A stretch of DNA of 63,809 nucleotides from Kineococcus rubinsiae (GTDB lineage: Bacteria; Actinomycetota; Actinomycetes; Actinomycetales; Kineococcaceae): positions 1 through 63,809 of the forward strand of contig NZ_VWPY01000022.1 of assembly GCF_011839805.1 (NCBI RefSeq), given 5' to 3'. The position numbers and the translations under genes are program-made. Position 1 is the first letter of the stretch. Each line of letters opens with the position of its first letter. Below, piece by piece: positions 27,208 through 35,421 of this stretch. The notes beneath the pieces are model-generated. The model was not told the DNA's origin. It was given only the letters and a program-made list of their open reading frames with translations, and did no database searches.

Positions 27208-28041
27208 TCAGGCAGTACGGGAGGTGAACGAGGCCGCGGCGGCGGCACACAGCAGGACCAGCCAGGCGGAGAAGGCCAGGAGTCCCGCGCCCCCAGGCAG
27301 CGCCGCAGTGTGGTCGACGACGTCCACGGTGTTGGTGATCGTCTCGGTCAGCCACCACCGATTCAGGACGTCGGTGAGCCCCCCTGCAGGAAGCAGCTGG
27401 AGGATGACGGGGACGACGAGGATCGCGCCGAGAACCGCGCAGATCGCTGCGGCTGCGCTGCGCATCAGGACGCCGGTGGCGAGTCCGGCCAGGGCCAGTC
27501 CGACCAGGACGGCGACGTTGCCAGCCAGGGCGAGCCAGGCGTGGGAGCTGGCCAGGGGGAAGTTCAGGCCGTGGTGACTCAGCCGGGCGTTGCCGATCAG
27601 CCACACCATGATCACGGCAGGGGTGCAGACCCCGGCACTCAGTAAGGCGACGACTCCGGCCTTGGCCAGCAGGAGCCGCCCGCGACGCGGTGCGGCCATG
27701 AGAGTCGTGCGGGTCATGCCGGTGCCCAGATCGCCGGTAGCGGCGACGACGCCGAAGGCAGCGACCAACCCGCGGGCTAGAACGGTTCCGGACAACGGGA
27801 TGCTGAACGCGGCGGCGATGTCGCCGGGTCGTACGTCGGCGGGGCGGGCCCCGGTGGTGCTTCCGGCGGTGATCGCGACGCCGGCTCCCACGATGAGGAC
27901 GCCGAGAGCGACGAGGGTCCATCGCATCGCCCGCAGGCTGGTCAGTTTGATCAACTCGCAGCGCAGCAGCCCTGTCCAGCGCACCGCACCCTCAGCAGGT
28001 TCGGTAGCAGGGGGCAACGGGGGAGTGGGCGTGCGGTTCAT
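27208..28041 (-). CDS. ABC-2 type permease
   Basis: 277 residues with six hydrophobic segments, the first at ALRAMRWTLVALGVLIVGAGVAI, and the ABC-2 layout LLRCELIKLTSLRAMRW before helix 1 and GTGMTRTTLMAAPRRGRLLLAK between helices 2 and 3. It forms the membrane channel for the ATPase encoded downstream. ATG 28041 was chosen; ATG 28106 (adding about 22 residues) is also possible and would begin 5 bp after the Rep2 stop. Confidence 0.87.
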   Translation of the reverse strand: MNRTPTPPLPPATEPAEGAVRWTGLLRCELIKLTSLRAMRWTLVALGVLIVGAGVAITAGSTTGARPADVRPGDIAAAFSIPLSGTVLARGLVAAFGVVAATGDLGTGMTRTTLMAAPRRGRLLLAKAGVVALLSAGVCTPAVIMVWLIGNARLSHHGLNFPLASSHAWLALAGNVAVLVGLALAGLATGVLMRSAAAAICAVLGAILVVPVILQLLPAGGLTDVLNRWWLTETITNTVDVVDHTAALPGGAGLLAFSAWLVLLCAAAAASFTSRTA

Positions 28042-28111
28042 GTGCCGTGCTCCGTTGGGTCGAGGTGAGGGAGGGGGCCCGACGTGGGCGGGTTGTGAGT
28101 GCTGCATGAGG

Positions 28112-30007
28112 TCATGCGGCGCGGTGGAGGTGAGCGAGGACACCTGCCCGCACGGCGGCCGCCGCATCGCGGTGGTTGCCTCGACGGCGTCCGGGGTGCC
28201 CGGGTTGTTCGCTGCGGGGGTACCGGGGGTAGACGTCCCACGGCTGGCCGAGGACGAGAGCGGGGTGCAGAGGCAAGGCGCCTCGTCGTCGCGCACTGCG
28301 CCCGGGCGCCGTCATCCACGACTGCTCCGTGCGCCACCAGGACCAGACGTCGCGCTCGACGGTGTACCGCTCGGCGCGCTGGGCCAGGGCACCGCTCGTG
28401 CCCAGAGCGTCGGCGACGGCGTCGCGGCGGTCGTGGCGCGCCGGTGCCCAACCGGCTGCGACCGGGTGGATCAGGCCGTGTCCGGCGAGCCGGTCGAGGG
28501 TGCGTTCCAAGGTCGAGGTGTCCGCCCCGATGGAGCGGGCGAGGTCATGGGTGGTGGTCGTGCGGGTGAGGCGGGCATAGGTGTTACCTGCCAGTAGCCC
28601 CAGACCGCGGTGGGGCAAGAAGACGTCGTGTCGGGCTGCCTCGGTGCGGCGGGTCAGCAGGGTGATGAGGAGACCTCTGCGGGCGGCCCCTGCCCCTGCG
28701 GGGCGCGTGTCCGCTTGTGACCGCGCATGGTTGGTGTGGGTGTGGACAGTCGCCTGCGGGTCGATGTTCCAGCGGGCACCGTTGGGTCCTTCGGCGTTCT
28801 GGGCGCAGACAATCCAGTCGCTGGCGGCAAGGCGGAGCAGTGCGGTGCGCGCGGTCTCGCGGCCAATGCCGGCGTGCAAGGCCAGACGGCGAATGTCGGC
28901 TTCGACGGTCGTGGCGAGTCCCTGCAGGGCAAGCAGGCACAGCACGTCCAGCACGCGGCGATCTGCCGGGCCACTTCCGGTACTCCACCGGCCGGGGCTC
29001 GCATCGGCGCGGGTCTGCAGGTTCTCGACGAGGGCGGCCACAGCATCGGCTCGCGGGTCGAACGTCGGGTCGTCACCGGTCTGGCGGGGGGCGGCAGCAA
29101 CGTGACGCACTGCCCGGGTCCAGTGGTGGCGCAGCACGGCAGTGCTTGAGCGGGTGCCCCGTGTGGGGCGGGGTCGTCGGCGGCTCTGTCCGTGCAGGCG
29201 TTCGGTTCGCGCGTACTCCATGCCGGGGGAGTCGAGCAGTGCAGCGACGTCATAATGGTGCCAGCGGGCGGCGGCTGCACCGATCAGGACGCGCCACAGC
29301 AGGCTGGAGGCGTCATCGCCGGGGCCGGGGTGTTCGGCCAGGGCGGCGCTGCTTGCGGCTGGTAGCGCCCGGCGGGTGCCAGGCAGGTAGACGTGGCCGG
29401 TCTCATCGACGGGGATGGGACCGTCCTGCTGCCGGGGGTCGGTGACAGGTACGCCGGGGCGTGCGCCGTTGAGCGTTTCGGCGAAGGCACGTAGTTGCGC
29501 ACGAGTGGTGCTCGGGCTCAGCAGGATCGACAGGTCACCGTGCAGCACGGTGGAGGTGCTGCCGTCCCGGTGCGGGGCCCCGGGGGGTCGGCAGCAGCCG
29601 GTGACGGCGTTGCACAGCGGCGTGGGGTCCAGGCTGGGGCAGGTGCTGGCGACCGAGGTCGCGACGTCGCGGACGAGCACCTCGTCGGCTGGCTCGGCCA
29701 AGGCAAGCCAGATGTGACGACCGCCGCGTGAGCCGGAGCGGCAGACGACGTGCTCGACGCCGGCCGCGGTCAGGTGCTCCCGCAGGACCTCCTCGTCGCG
29801 AGCTGCGTCGGCGGGGTCGGTCTTGACGTCGAGGTCGAAGACCAACAGTCGGAACCGGCCGTGAGTGTCGGTGAGGGTGACGGCCCACGGCACCGGCGGC
29901 GCTGGGTCGGTCAGTGGCCAGGTCGCGACGTAGTCGTTGAGGGCTTGTCCGCTGGCGTCGACGGTGGCCACCCGCACGCGGGTGCGGGGGCTGATCGCTG
30001 CGGTCAA
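28112..30007 (-). CDS. Second primase-like replication protein (Rep2)
   Basis: 631 or more residues. The N-terminal half has primase-like motifs: LLVFDLDVKT (DxD), GSRGGRHIWLALA (His motif), and CNAVTGCCRPPGAPHRDG (RPxxAPHR), the same order as in the Rep at 15075-17591. The C-terminal half has wHTH-like segments (RRVLDVLCLLALQGLATTVEADIRRLALHAGIGRETARTALLRLAASDW and TTTHDLARSIGADTSTLERTLDRLAGHGLI). TTG 30007 is the first normal start, but the frame stays open upstream in reasonable protein sequence (ILAADLGATPSNRKAIAWAL) to an ATT at 30070 preceded by AGGAG. A non-ATG start there, or a mutated ATG, is possible. It sits beside the second ParA and transfer genes. Confidence 0.75.
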   Translation of the reverse strand: MTAAISPRTRVRVATVDASGQALNDYVATWPLTDPAPPVPWAVTLTDTHGRFRLLVFDLDVKTDPADAARDEEVLREHLTAAGVEHVVCRSGSRGGRHIWLALAEPADEVLVRDVATSVASTCPSLDPTPLCNAVTGCCRPPGAPHRDGSTSTVLHGDLSILLSPSTTRAQLRAFAETLNGARPGVPVTDPRQQDGPIPVDETGHVYLPGTRRALPAASSAALAEHPGPGDDASSLLWRVLIGAAAARWHHYDVAALLDSPGMEYARTERLHGQSRRRPRPTRGTRSSTAVLRHHWTRAVRHVAAAPRQTGDDPTFDPRADAVAALVENLQTRADASPGRWSTGSGPADRRVLDVLCLLALQGLATTVEADIRRLALHAGIGRETARTALLRLAASDWIVCAQNAEGPNGARWNIDPQATVHTHTNHARSQADTRPAGAGAARRGLLITLLTRRTEAARHDVFLPHRGLGLLAGNTYARLTRTTTTHDLARSIGADTSTLERTLDRLAGHGLIHPVAAGWAPARHDRRDAVADALGTSGALAQRAERYTVERDVWSWWRTEQSWMTAPGRSARRRGALPLHPALVLGQPWDVYPRYPRSEQPGHPGRRRGNHRDAAAAVRAGVLAHLHRAA

Positions 30008-30184
30008 CGCCCACGCGATCGCCTTGCGATTAGACGGCGTGGCGCCGAGGTCTGCGGCTAAGATGGCAATAGCTCCTAGTGAGTGGAACAGGCGAAGGCC
30101 CCGACCTCGCGGCCGGTCCTTTGTCGATCACCGCTTGATCTGTCGGGCCGCCAAGCACAACCAGATCGAGCGATTCACCTCCGA

Positions 30185-30210
30185 CCCCCGCCCTTCCCCA
30201 AGGGCGGGGG
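30185..30210 (-). terminator. GC-rich hairpin downstream of 30221-30748
   Basis: 11-bp perfect stem CCCCCGCCCTT with AAGGGCGGGGG around CCCC, 10 bp past the leftward stop. The TTT run lies on the plus-strand side, so it may also stop rightward transcripts. Confidence 0.7.
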
Positions 30211-30220
30211 TTTCGGTCGT

Positions 30221-30748
30221 TCAGGCGTTGTTCCGCACGTCGCCACCTCCGTTCACGAGGTCGGTCGTGTGGGCCGTGCGGGAGCGCGTCATGGTCGACG
30301 CCTCCAGGTCGGTGATCATCGGTCCACCGAGGACGACGTCGACACGGTGCGGCTCCTGGACTCCGCAGGCGGGGCAAGTACCGGCCGTGACGGGCTGCTC
30401 CTCGCCGCACTCCCGACAGGGGCCGTGGTGAGGGTGCAGGCCCGCGACGGAAGGCAGGGTGTCCTCGGAGGTGAGGAGTTGAACGACGCCAGAAGGGCGA
30501 ACCGCGAGGGTCCAGGTGGCGGGTTCCTCGGTGACGGTCAGTCGCACCGGCCTGCGCAGCCGCGCAGCCAGGGTCGCTGCGCGGGCGATGACACCAGAGC
30601 GCAGATGCACGACGTCGCCGGCGGCCACAGGTCGCTCAGTGCCGTTGATGGTCAAGGTTCCGGTGCCGTCGGGACGGACCGAAGCAGAGACGCGCGGCCA
30701 GCTGGGGACCAGCTCCTGAGGAGCCTGGATCGCCCGGGTGCGCCTCAC
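30221..30748 (-). CDS. Zinc-ribbon hypothetical protein coupled to ParA2
   Basis: 175 residues. The N-terminal 90 have short beta-strands (RPDGTGTLTINGTERPVAAGDVVHLRSG), and the C-terminal region holds a zinc ribbon (CRECGEEQPVTAGTCPACG). Start chosen as GTG 30748 because it overlaps the upstream ParA stop by 4 bp (GTGA); a longer frame to 30784 is rejected. The segment SVRPDGTGTLTINGTER resembles the N-terminal part of the ParA2 protein (TIADTTHYVSGNDIDDARQ... IVHPDGTLA), hinting at a shared domain. Function unknown. Confidence 0.65.
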   Translation of the reverse strand: MRRTRAIQAPQELVPSWPRVSASVRPDGTGTLTINGTERPVAAGDVVHLRSGVIARAATLAARLRRPVRLTVTEEPATWTLAVRPSGVVQLLTSEDTLPSVAGLHPHHGPCRECGEEQPVTAGTCPACGVQEPHRVDVVLGGPMITDLEASTMTRSRTAHTTDLVNGGGDVRNNA

Positions 30749-32277
30749 AGTCCACGGGCGACATGGGCGGCGGCGTTCAGCCACGCCCGCTGCGTCGCCG
30801 GGCGCAGTCCGTCGTAGCGGAGGATGCCGTCCACCATGCCGGGGTCGTGGGGGATCACCACGGCCTCGCGAGCGAGGTGGCCGAACGCGGTGACCATGCG
30901 GTTCTTGTCCTCGCGGGTGGCTCGGGCGTCAGCGGTGTTGACCACGACGACGGCCTCGCGCGCCAGGCGTGCGGAGTGCTCATCGCGGTCGGTGAGGGCC
31001 TCGAGCAGTCGGGCTCCGGCTTCGGCGTGGTCGTCGCGGGTGGTGGTGGCGATGACGAGCTGGTCGGTGTGGTCGATGCCCCGCTGCCAGATCGGGTCTG
31101 CGACGTCGTTGCCGCTGTCGATGAAGATGAGCCGGTAGTACTTCGAGGCCACCTGGTGGATGCGGTCCACGTCGGTACGGGTGACGCGGTCGGCAACAGC
31201 CAGGCTCACCGGCTTCGAGCGGAGCACGTCGTAGTGGTCCTCGCGCTGGTGGTGGGTGTAGGCGGCCAGGTGGGCAGCCTGCGCGTTGGGTCCCAGGAGG
31301 TCGCCCACGTGAGGCAGCAGCTCGTGCAGGGTGACCTCGTGGGGGCCCTGCTCGGTGCGCCACCCCAGGGTTCCGCGGGTCTGGTTGTTGTCCCAGGCCA
31401 AGACACCGGCACCGCCGTAGCGCGCGAACACCGCGGACAGGCACACCACCGTGGGGGTCTTGCCGACGCCGCCCTTCTCGTTAGCGATGTAGATCGTGCG
31501 CGGGGTGGGCCAGTGCTGACTCACCGCACGCCGGTCGGCGCGGAACGCCAATTCACTGGCGCTGGGGCCGACGCGCAGGCCCATGAGGCTCACGGCGCCA
31601 CGCAACCCCTGTGTGGCCGGGGACTCGGCCTGGCGACTTGTAAGGAAGGACTCCCGCTGCTTCGGGTGCTGGTGTGTCCCCGGGGTCGGGTCAGTCTCCG
31701 CAGTGTCCTGGTCGAGGAGTGCCCGGCTGTCAGTGACAGGGACAGCAGTCGGGGCTGTAGCGGTGTCGACTCGCGTAGCGGCTGACGTCCACCCCGTGGG
31801 CCGCTCGAGGGGCGGGGCCGTGGGATGGGTGGTCGAGGACTCCTCAGGGCTGGAGGTGAGGGTGCGCGCCGGTGCGAGGGGGACGACCAGCGCAGCAGGG
31901 GTGAGGGTGGGTTCCACGACGGGCTCAGCCACCGGCTCAGGGACGGGCGCGACCAGCGGCTCAGGGACCGGCTCCACGACCGGCGCAGCCACTGACTCAG
32001 AGGCGGTTGGGGCGGCGGCGGTGTCGTCGGGAGCGAGCGTCCCGTCGGGATGGACGATGAACGTCCATTCGCCTTCGTCGCCGTGGGTGCGGGTGCGCAG
32101 GGGGCGGCGCAGCTCGGCCGCCTGGGCGGCGAGCAGGGCGAGGACTCGCTGGCGGGCGTCGTCGATGTCGTTGCCGGAGACGTAGTGGGTGGTGTCCGCG
32201 ATCGTCACCTCGGCCTTCCCGTCGTTGCCGAGGGCGACGTCGGCCTCAGGGGCTGCGGTTACCGGAGCTGTGGTCAT
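30745..32277 (-). CDS. ParA/MinD-like ATPase of the transfer region
   Basis: 510 residues. The first about 250 are a small N-terminal domain (1-80) and a Pro/Val/Glu linker with VVEPVPEPLVAPVPEPVAEP repeats. The ATPase domain (about 255-510) has NEKGGVGKTPTV (Walker A), LAWDNNQTRGTLGWRTE in place of Walker A', and RLIFIDSGNDVADPIW as Walker B. The long N-terminus separates it from the segregation ParA at 13452. Such proteins occur in actinobacterial conjugation loci and may localise the transfer machine or plasmid. ATG 32277 follows AAGGAG. Overlaps the downstream gene by 4 bp. Confidence 0.82.
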   Translation of the reverse strand: MTTAPVTAAPEADVALGNDGKAEVTIADTTHYVSGNDIDDARQRVLALLAAQAAELRRPLRTRTHGDEGEWTFIVHPDGTLAPDDTAAAPTASESVAAPVVEPVPEPLVAPVPEPVAEPVVEPTLTPAALVVPLAPARTLTSSPEESSTTHPTAPPLERPTGWTSAATRVDTATAPTAVPVTDSRALLDQDTAETDPTPGTHQHPKQRESFLTSRQAESPATQGLRGAVSLMGLRVGPSASELAFRADRRAVSQHWPTPRTIYIANEKGGVGKTPTVVCLSAVFARYGGAGVLAWDNNQTRGTLGWRTEQGPHEVTLHELLPHVGDLLGPNAQAAHLAAYTHHQREDHYDVLRSKPVSLAVADRVTRTDVDRIHQVASKYYRLIFIDSGNDVADPIWQRGIDHTDQLVIATTTRDDHAEAGARLLEALTDRDEHSARLAREAVVVVNTADARATREDKNRMVTAFGHLAREAVVIPHDPGMVDGILRYDGLRPATQRAWLNAAAHVARGL

Positions 32278-32350
32278 GTGCTTCTCCTTCGCTGATCCGA
32301 GACGAGCCGGGCTGGGCTTGCGAGGCGCTTCACGTGGGTTTCGTCGGACT

Positions 32351-33421
32351 CTACGAACCGAGGGTGATGCCCAGGCCTTGCATGAATGGGACGGGGTCGA
32401 CGGGCTTGTTGTTGAGGTAGACCGAGAAGTGCAGGTGGCACCCGGTGGATCCACCGGAGGATCCGACGCGACCAATTTGATCGCCGGCCTTCACCTGCTG
32501 CCCCTCGCTGACGAGCATCCCGGACGCATACTCGTGCAGGTACTTGGTCTGGACACCGCCGCCGTGGTCGATGGTCATGGTGCCGTTGCCGCCGGAGTCG
32601 AACCCGACGAAAGTCACGACGCCGGACTGGGCGGCCCAGATCGGCCCCTCACATCCACCGCCGGAGAGGTCGGTACCGGCGTGAAGTTTTCGCACCCCGG
32701 TGATGGGGTGGATTCGGTAGCCGAAGGGGCTGGTGATGGGTCCCTTTGCGGGTACAGCCCAGCCGGTGGTGCTGACTTGCCCCGGGGTGGTGCCCGTGGA
32801 AGCGCACACCTGGTTCCCCGTGCCGGTCGCGAGCCCGGTGTCAATTCCGGACAAGCCTTCCACGACGGCGACCGCGTTGTCCCAGTACCTGGTGTAGTGG
32901 TTGGGGTCGGCGTTTCGCTGGGTGCGGTGCGCGATGACCGTGGGTTCCAGGGACTCACGGTCCTGGACTTTCATCAGGGCCTTGAAATAGTTCGTCGCCG
33001 AGATGTAGGGGTTCATGCGGTCGGCGTAGCTGCCCCACGCACCGTTGGCGCGCTGCTGGAACAGCCCGCGGGAGTCCGGCCCGGCCGCATCGCCGTAGTC
33101 GATGACGCGCAGGCCGGACTCACCCATCGCTGTCATGACACCGGTGGTCTGGTCTCGGACTCCTAGACCAAGATCCTTCCCGGCCTGGATGACGTAGGCG
33201 GCGTTGACGAGCTGCTCGTGGCCGTAGTTCCCGATCTTGTTCTGCGGGACGGAGGCGGGCTCGATGGTGACGCTGGAGACGCTGCCGGCCTCGGGGTTGC
33301 AGGAGGCGTTGGCGTTGGGGCCGAACAGCAGCAGGAACCCCGCGATGGGAGCCACGATGAGGACGGGGACGGCCACGAAGGCGGCGCACCCGATCCCCAC
33401 TCCTGCCTTGCGGTTCGACAT
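32351..33421 (-). CDS. M23-family peptidoglycan hydrolase with lytic-transglycosylase-like domain
   Basis: 356 residues. One N-terminal membrane helix (about 10-33) anchors it. The middle (about 60-190) resembles the N-terminal part of conjugative cell-wall hydrolases (NAAYVIQAGKDLGL, TAMGESGLRVIDYGDAAGPDSRGLFQQR), with a plausible catalytic Glu in the goose-lysozyme-like GESGL/SRGLFQQ motif. The C-terminal LytM/M23 domain (about 230-350) has ITSPFGYRIHPITGVRKLHAGTDLSGG and GCHLHFSVY, with the zinc ligands His and Asp in HAGTD and His in HLH. It would open peptidoglycan for the mating channel (VirB1-like). GGAGGG precedes ATG 33421; the lipoprotein gene ends 2 bp upstream. Confidence 0.88.
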   Translation of the reverse strand: MSNRKAGVGIGCAAFVAVPVLIVAPIAGFLLLFGPNANASCNPEAGSVSSVTIEPASVPQNKIGNYGHEQLVNAAYVIQAGKDLGLGVRDQTTGVMTAMGESGLRVIDYGDAAGPDSRGLFQQRANGAWGSYADRMNPYISATNYFKALMKVQDRESLEPTVIAHRTQRNADPNHYTRYWDNAVAVVEGLSGIDTGLATGTGNQVCASTGTTPGQVSTTGWAVPAKGPITSPFGYRIHPITGVRKLHAGTDLSGGGCEGPIWAAQSGVVTFVGFDSGGNGTMTIDHGGGVQTKYLHEYASGMLVSEGQQVKAGDQIGRVGSSGGSTGCHLHFSVYLNNKPVDPVPFMQGLGITLGS

Positions 33422-33423
33422 CG

Positions 33424-33999
33424 TTACTTCACTCCCTCCGGTGGGGTGAGGCTGGCCACCAGCCATCCAGCTGTCGCGTCGGCGCGGGTGACCACGACGA
33501 GGTAGGGACCGACGTCGGTCGGGACGGTCACACTCGCGACGTAGGCGCTCGTCTGGTCGGTGATGCGTGCATCCCCGACGACACCGTGGGCGGGGACGTT
33601 GGCGGGGTCGGCGTAGGCGTAGTCCTGCTGCGCTTGCTGAGTCAGCAGGGGGGACAGGTCAGCCCACCACGTGGGGTAGTCCAGGAAGGGGCGGGCGAAG
33701 GCGGTCATAGCCGCTTCGGCTGCCTCGTTGGCATTGTGGCGGGCCTGCTCGTCCCAGGTGGGCGCCGGCTGAGGGGCGATGGTCTCGCCGGTGTCCTCAT
33801 CGATGTCGCCGCTGGTGGCTGAGGGGACGGTGCTCAGGTCGGTGGGCAGCACTGGGCCGGAGGGCGGGCTGCTGGTGGGGATGGTGCTCGTGGGCGTCGG
33901 GTTCGGCGGCGCCTCCCTCGTCGTGCTCCCACCTCCTCCGCAGGCGCCGACGACGCCTACCAGCAGTGCAGCGCTCGTCCACTGCAGCGGCTTCTTCAC
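33424..33999 (-). CDS. Transfer-associated lipoprotein
   Basis: 191 residues. Short lipoprotein signal peptide VKKPLQWTSAALLVGVVGACGG with the lipobox VGAC, a Thr/Pro/Ser linker, and a C-terminal alpha/beta domain (about 85-190) with AFARPFLDYPTWWADLSPLLT and VASVTVPTDVGPYLVVVTRADATAGWLVASL. The fold suggests an NTF2-like domain as in VirB8/TcpC-type transfer proteins, placed outside the membrane. GTG 33999 overlaps the HTH gene stop by 4 bp and has GAGGGGA upstream. Role in mating inferred from position. Confidence 0.75.
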   Translation of the reverse strand: MKKPLQWTSAALLVGVVGACGGGGSTTREAPPNPTPTSTIPTSSPPSGPVLPTDLSTVPSATSGDIDEDTGETIAPQPAPTWDEQARHNANEAAEAAMTAFARPFLDYPTWWADLSPLLTQQAQQDYAYADPANVPAHGVVGDARITDQTSAYVASVTVPTDVGPYLVVVTRADATAGWLVASLTPPEGVK

Positions 34000-34292
34000 T
34001 GGAACGTCCCCTCGATGACGGAGCGCAGGGGGCTCCGATGGTCGTTGGTGGTCCTGGACCCGCAGTGTGGGTCGCGGCCTCGGGCAGCGTTGGCGCCTTG
34101 TCGCAGGGTTTCCTTGAGTTCGTCGCGGAGAATGAACCAGGTTCCGCCCACCTTGTAGCCGGGGATGACGCCGTCCTTGAGCCACTTGTAGAGACCGGGC
34201 TTGGTCAGGGCCAGGAGTTCGGCGACTTCGGGTGCGCTGAGGGTTTGCCCTCGACCTTCGAACAGCGCGTCGAGCCCTGACTCCGACGTCAT
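33996..34292 (-). CDS. Xis/MerR-like helix-turn-helix protein
   Basis: 98 residues: LSAPEVAELLALTKPGLYKWLKDGVIPGYKVGGTWFILRDELKETL is a textbook DNA-binding domain of the excisionase/BldC type (HTH_17), with the wing G-KVGG-W. No integrase gene is in the window, so a transcriptional role is more likely than excision. It is the first gene of the leftward transfer arm, divergent from the rightward operon at 34450, and the direct repeats in between are candidate targets. Confidence 0.85.
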   Translation of the reverse strand: MTSESGLDALFEGRGQTLSAPEVAELLALTKPGLYKWLKDGVIPGYKVGGTWFILRDELKETLRQGANAARGRDPHCGSRTTNDHRSPLRSVIEGTFQ

Positions 34293-34347
34293 GGTGCAAC
34301 CTCCTGGACGGGTATTATTCCGGCAGAGTGGACGATGGCAGGGAACC

Positions 34348-34406
34348 TACCCTCTGTCGAGGTCTGTAGTCCATTGACGTACACCATACCCTCTGGTTGA
34401 GTCTGT
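34348..34406. promoter_or_regulatory. Two 20-bp direct repeats between divergent transfer operons
   Basis: TACCCTCTG-N5-GTCTGT occurs at 34348-34367 and 34387-34406, 39 bp apart (about four helical turns). They lie between the Xis-like gene and the rightward transfer operon, so they are good binding sites for the adjacent HTH protein controlling both arms. Confidence 0.7.
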
Positions 34407-34449
34407 GGGTATAGTCGGCGCAGCAGGCCGACGGTATCGGAGGACGAAC

Positions 34450-35082
34450 ATGAGTGCTGATCGCAATCCCTGGCTCTCTCAGCCCGTGGCCCCACCGGCA
34501 CCGGCACCGGGGGCGACCACGACCATCCACCTCTCAGCACCGACCGGGCCCTCGACCCCGCACGCCGGGGTTCCTGCACCGGACCTGGTCGACCAGCTCC
34601 CGATGCGGGAACAGCAGCGACAGGCGGATCTGTGGTGCCTGGGGTCTCACGGCGGGGCAGGAGAAAGCACTCTCGCCGGTCTCGTCCCTGGGTGGGCCGA
34701 GGCTGGGCACGCCTGGCCTCGTGTCGGCGTTTGGGGACGCACCCCGGTCGTCCTCATGGCGCGCTCGGACCTCCGGGGTCTTCGCGCCGCTCAGGCGGCA
34801 GCCACGCAGTGGGCTGCTGGCCTGACCCCGGGCGTCGAGCTCCTGGGGCTCGTGGTGTCCGCGGACTCCCCGGGACGCCTACCGCAGCCGCTGCGTGAGC
34901 TGCTGCGGGTCATCGCCGGCGGCGTCCCGCGGGTGTGGGAGCTGCCCTGGGTCGAGTCCTGGCGGACTGACGCGGCCAAGCCCGCCAACGCCCCGCGCGG
35001 TGTGCGTCGCGTCGTGGACGAGCTGACCGTCCTGCTTCACCAAAGCGCTACTGGCGACCCTCACCGAAAGGACCTGCGATGA
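34450..35082 (+). CDS. DUF6668-like P-loop protein, first gene of transfer operon
   Basis: 210 residues. A Pro-rich N-terminus is followed by LWCLGSHGGAGESTLA, a degenerate P-loop lacking the usual Lys before Ser/Thr, then hydrophobic strands (VVLMARSDLRGLRAAQAA, ELLGLVVSADSPGRLPQPLRELLRVIAGGVPRVWELPW) as in MinD/ParA-like domains. This matches DUF6668 proteins of actinobacterial conjugation clusters. GGAGG lies 8 bp before ATG 34450, deciding the start. The stop overlaps the pilin-like gene (ATGA). Confidence 0.75.
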   Translation: MSADRNPWLSQPVAPPAPAPGATTTIHLSAPTGPSTPHAGVPAPDLVDQLPMREQQRQADLWCLGSHGGAGESTLAGLVPGWAEAGHAWPRVGVWGRTPVVLMARSDLRGLRAAQAAATQWAAGLTPGVELLGLVVSADSPGRLPQPLRELLRVIAGGVPRVWELPWVESWRTDAAKPANAPRGVRRVVDELTVLLHQSATGDPHRKDLR

Positions 35083-35384
35083 GCACCCTGCACCTGGCCT
35101 TGACCTCGGCCAACGACCTCGTGGCCGCCTTGCCCATGAACGGCATCCCCGACCCCACCGCTGCGCGGCCGCCGGGCATGGAGTCCATCGACACCGTCCT
35201 TAACTGGGGCAAGTGGGTCGCCCTGATCATCTGCGTCGGAGCGCTCATCGCCGCCGGCGCCCTGATGGCCTTCAACAGTCGCCGCGGGGAAGGCGGCGAG
35301 CACGTCGGCCGCATCGCCAGCGCCCTGTTCGGCGTGTGCATCATCGGCGGCGCAGGGACGATGATCGGCTTCCTGGCCACCTGA
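35079..35384 (+). CDS. Small two-helix membrane protein, pilin-like (VirB2/TrbC-like position)
   Basis: 101 residues with hydrophobic helices at about 45-65 (WVALIICVGALIAAGALMAF) and about 82-100 (ALFGVCIIGGAGTMIGFLAT) separated by a basic loop. Size, two helices and position just before the VirB8-like gene suit a VirB2/TrbC-type component of a mating channel. No signal-peptidase motif is certain. It starts within the preceding gene's stop. Confidence 0.7.
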   Translation: MSTLHLALTSANDLVAALPMNGIPDPTAARPPGMESIDTVLNWGKWVALIICVGALIAAGALMAFNSRRGEGGEHVGRIASALFGVCIIGGAGTMIGFLAT

Positions 35385-35421
35385 GCCGGCGCGCGAGCCG
35401 GACACCGAAGCGGAGGTAGTG

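Noticed and set aside
33996-34292. Xis for an integrative element
   Set aside because: No integrase or attachment-site duplication found in the window, so excisionase function is not claimed.
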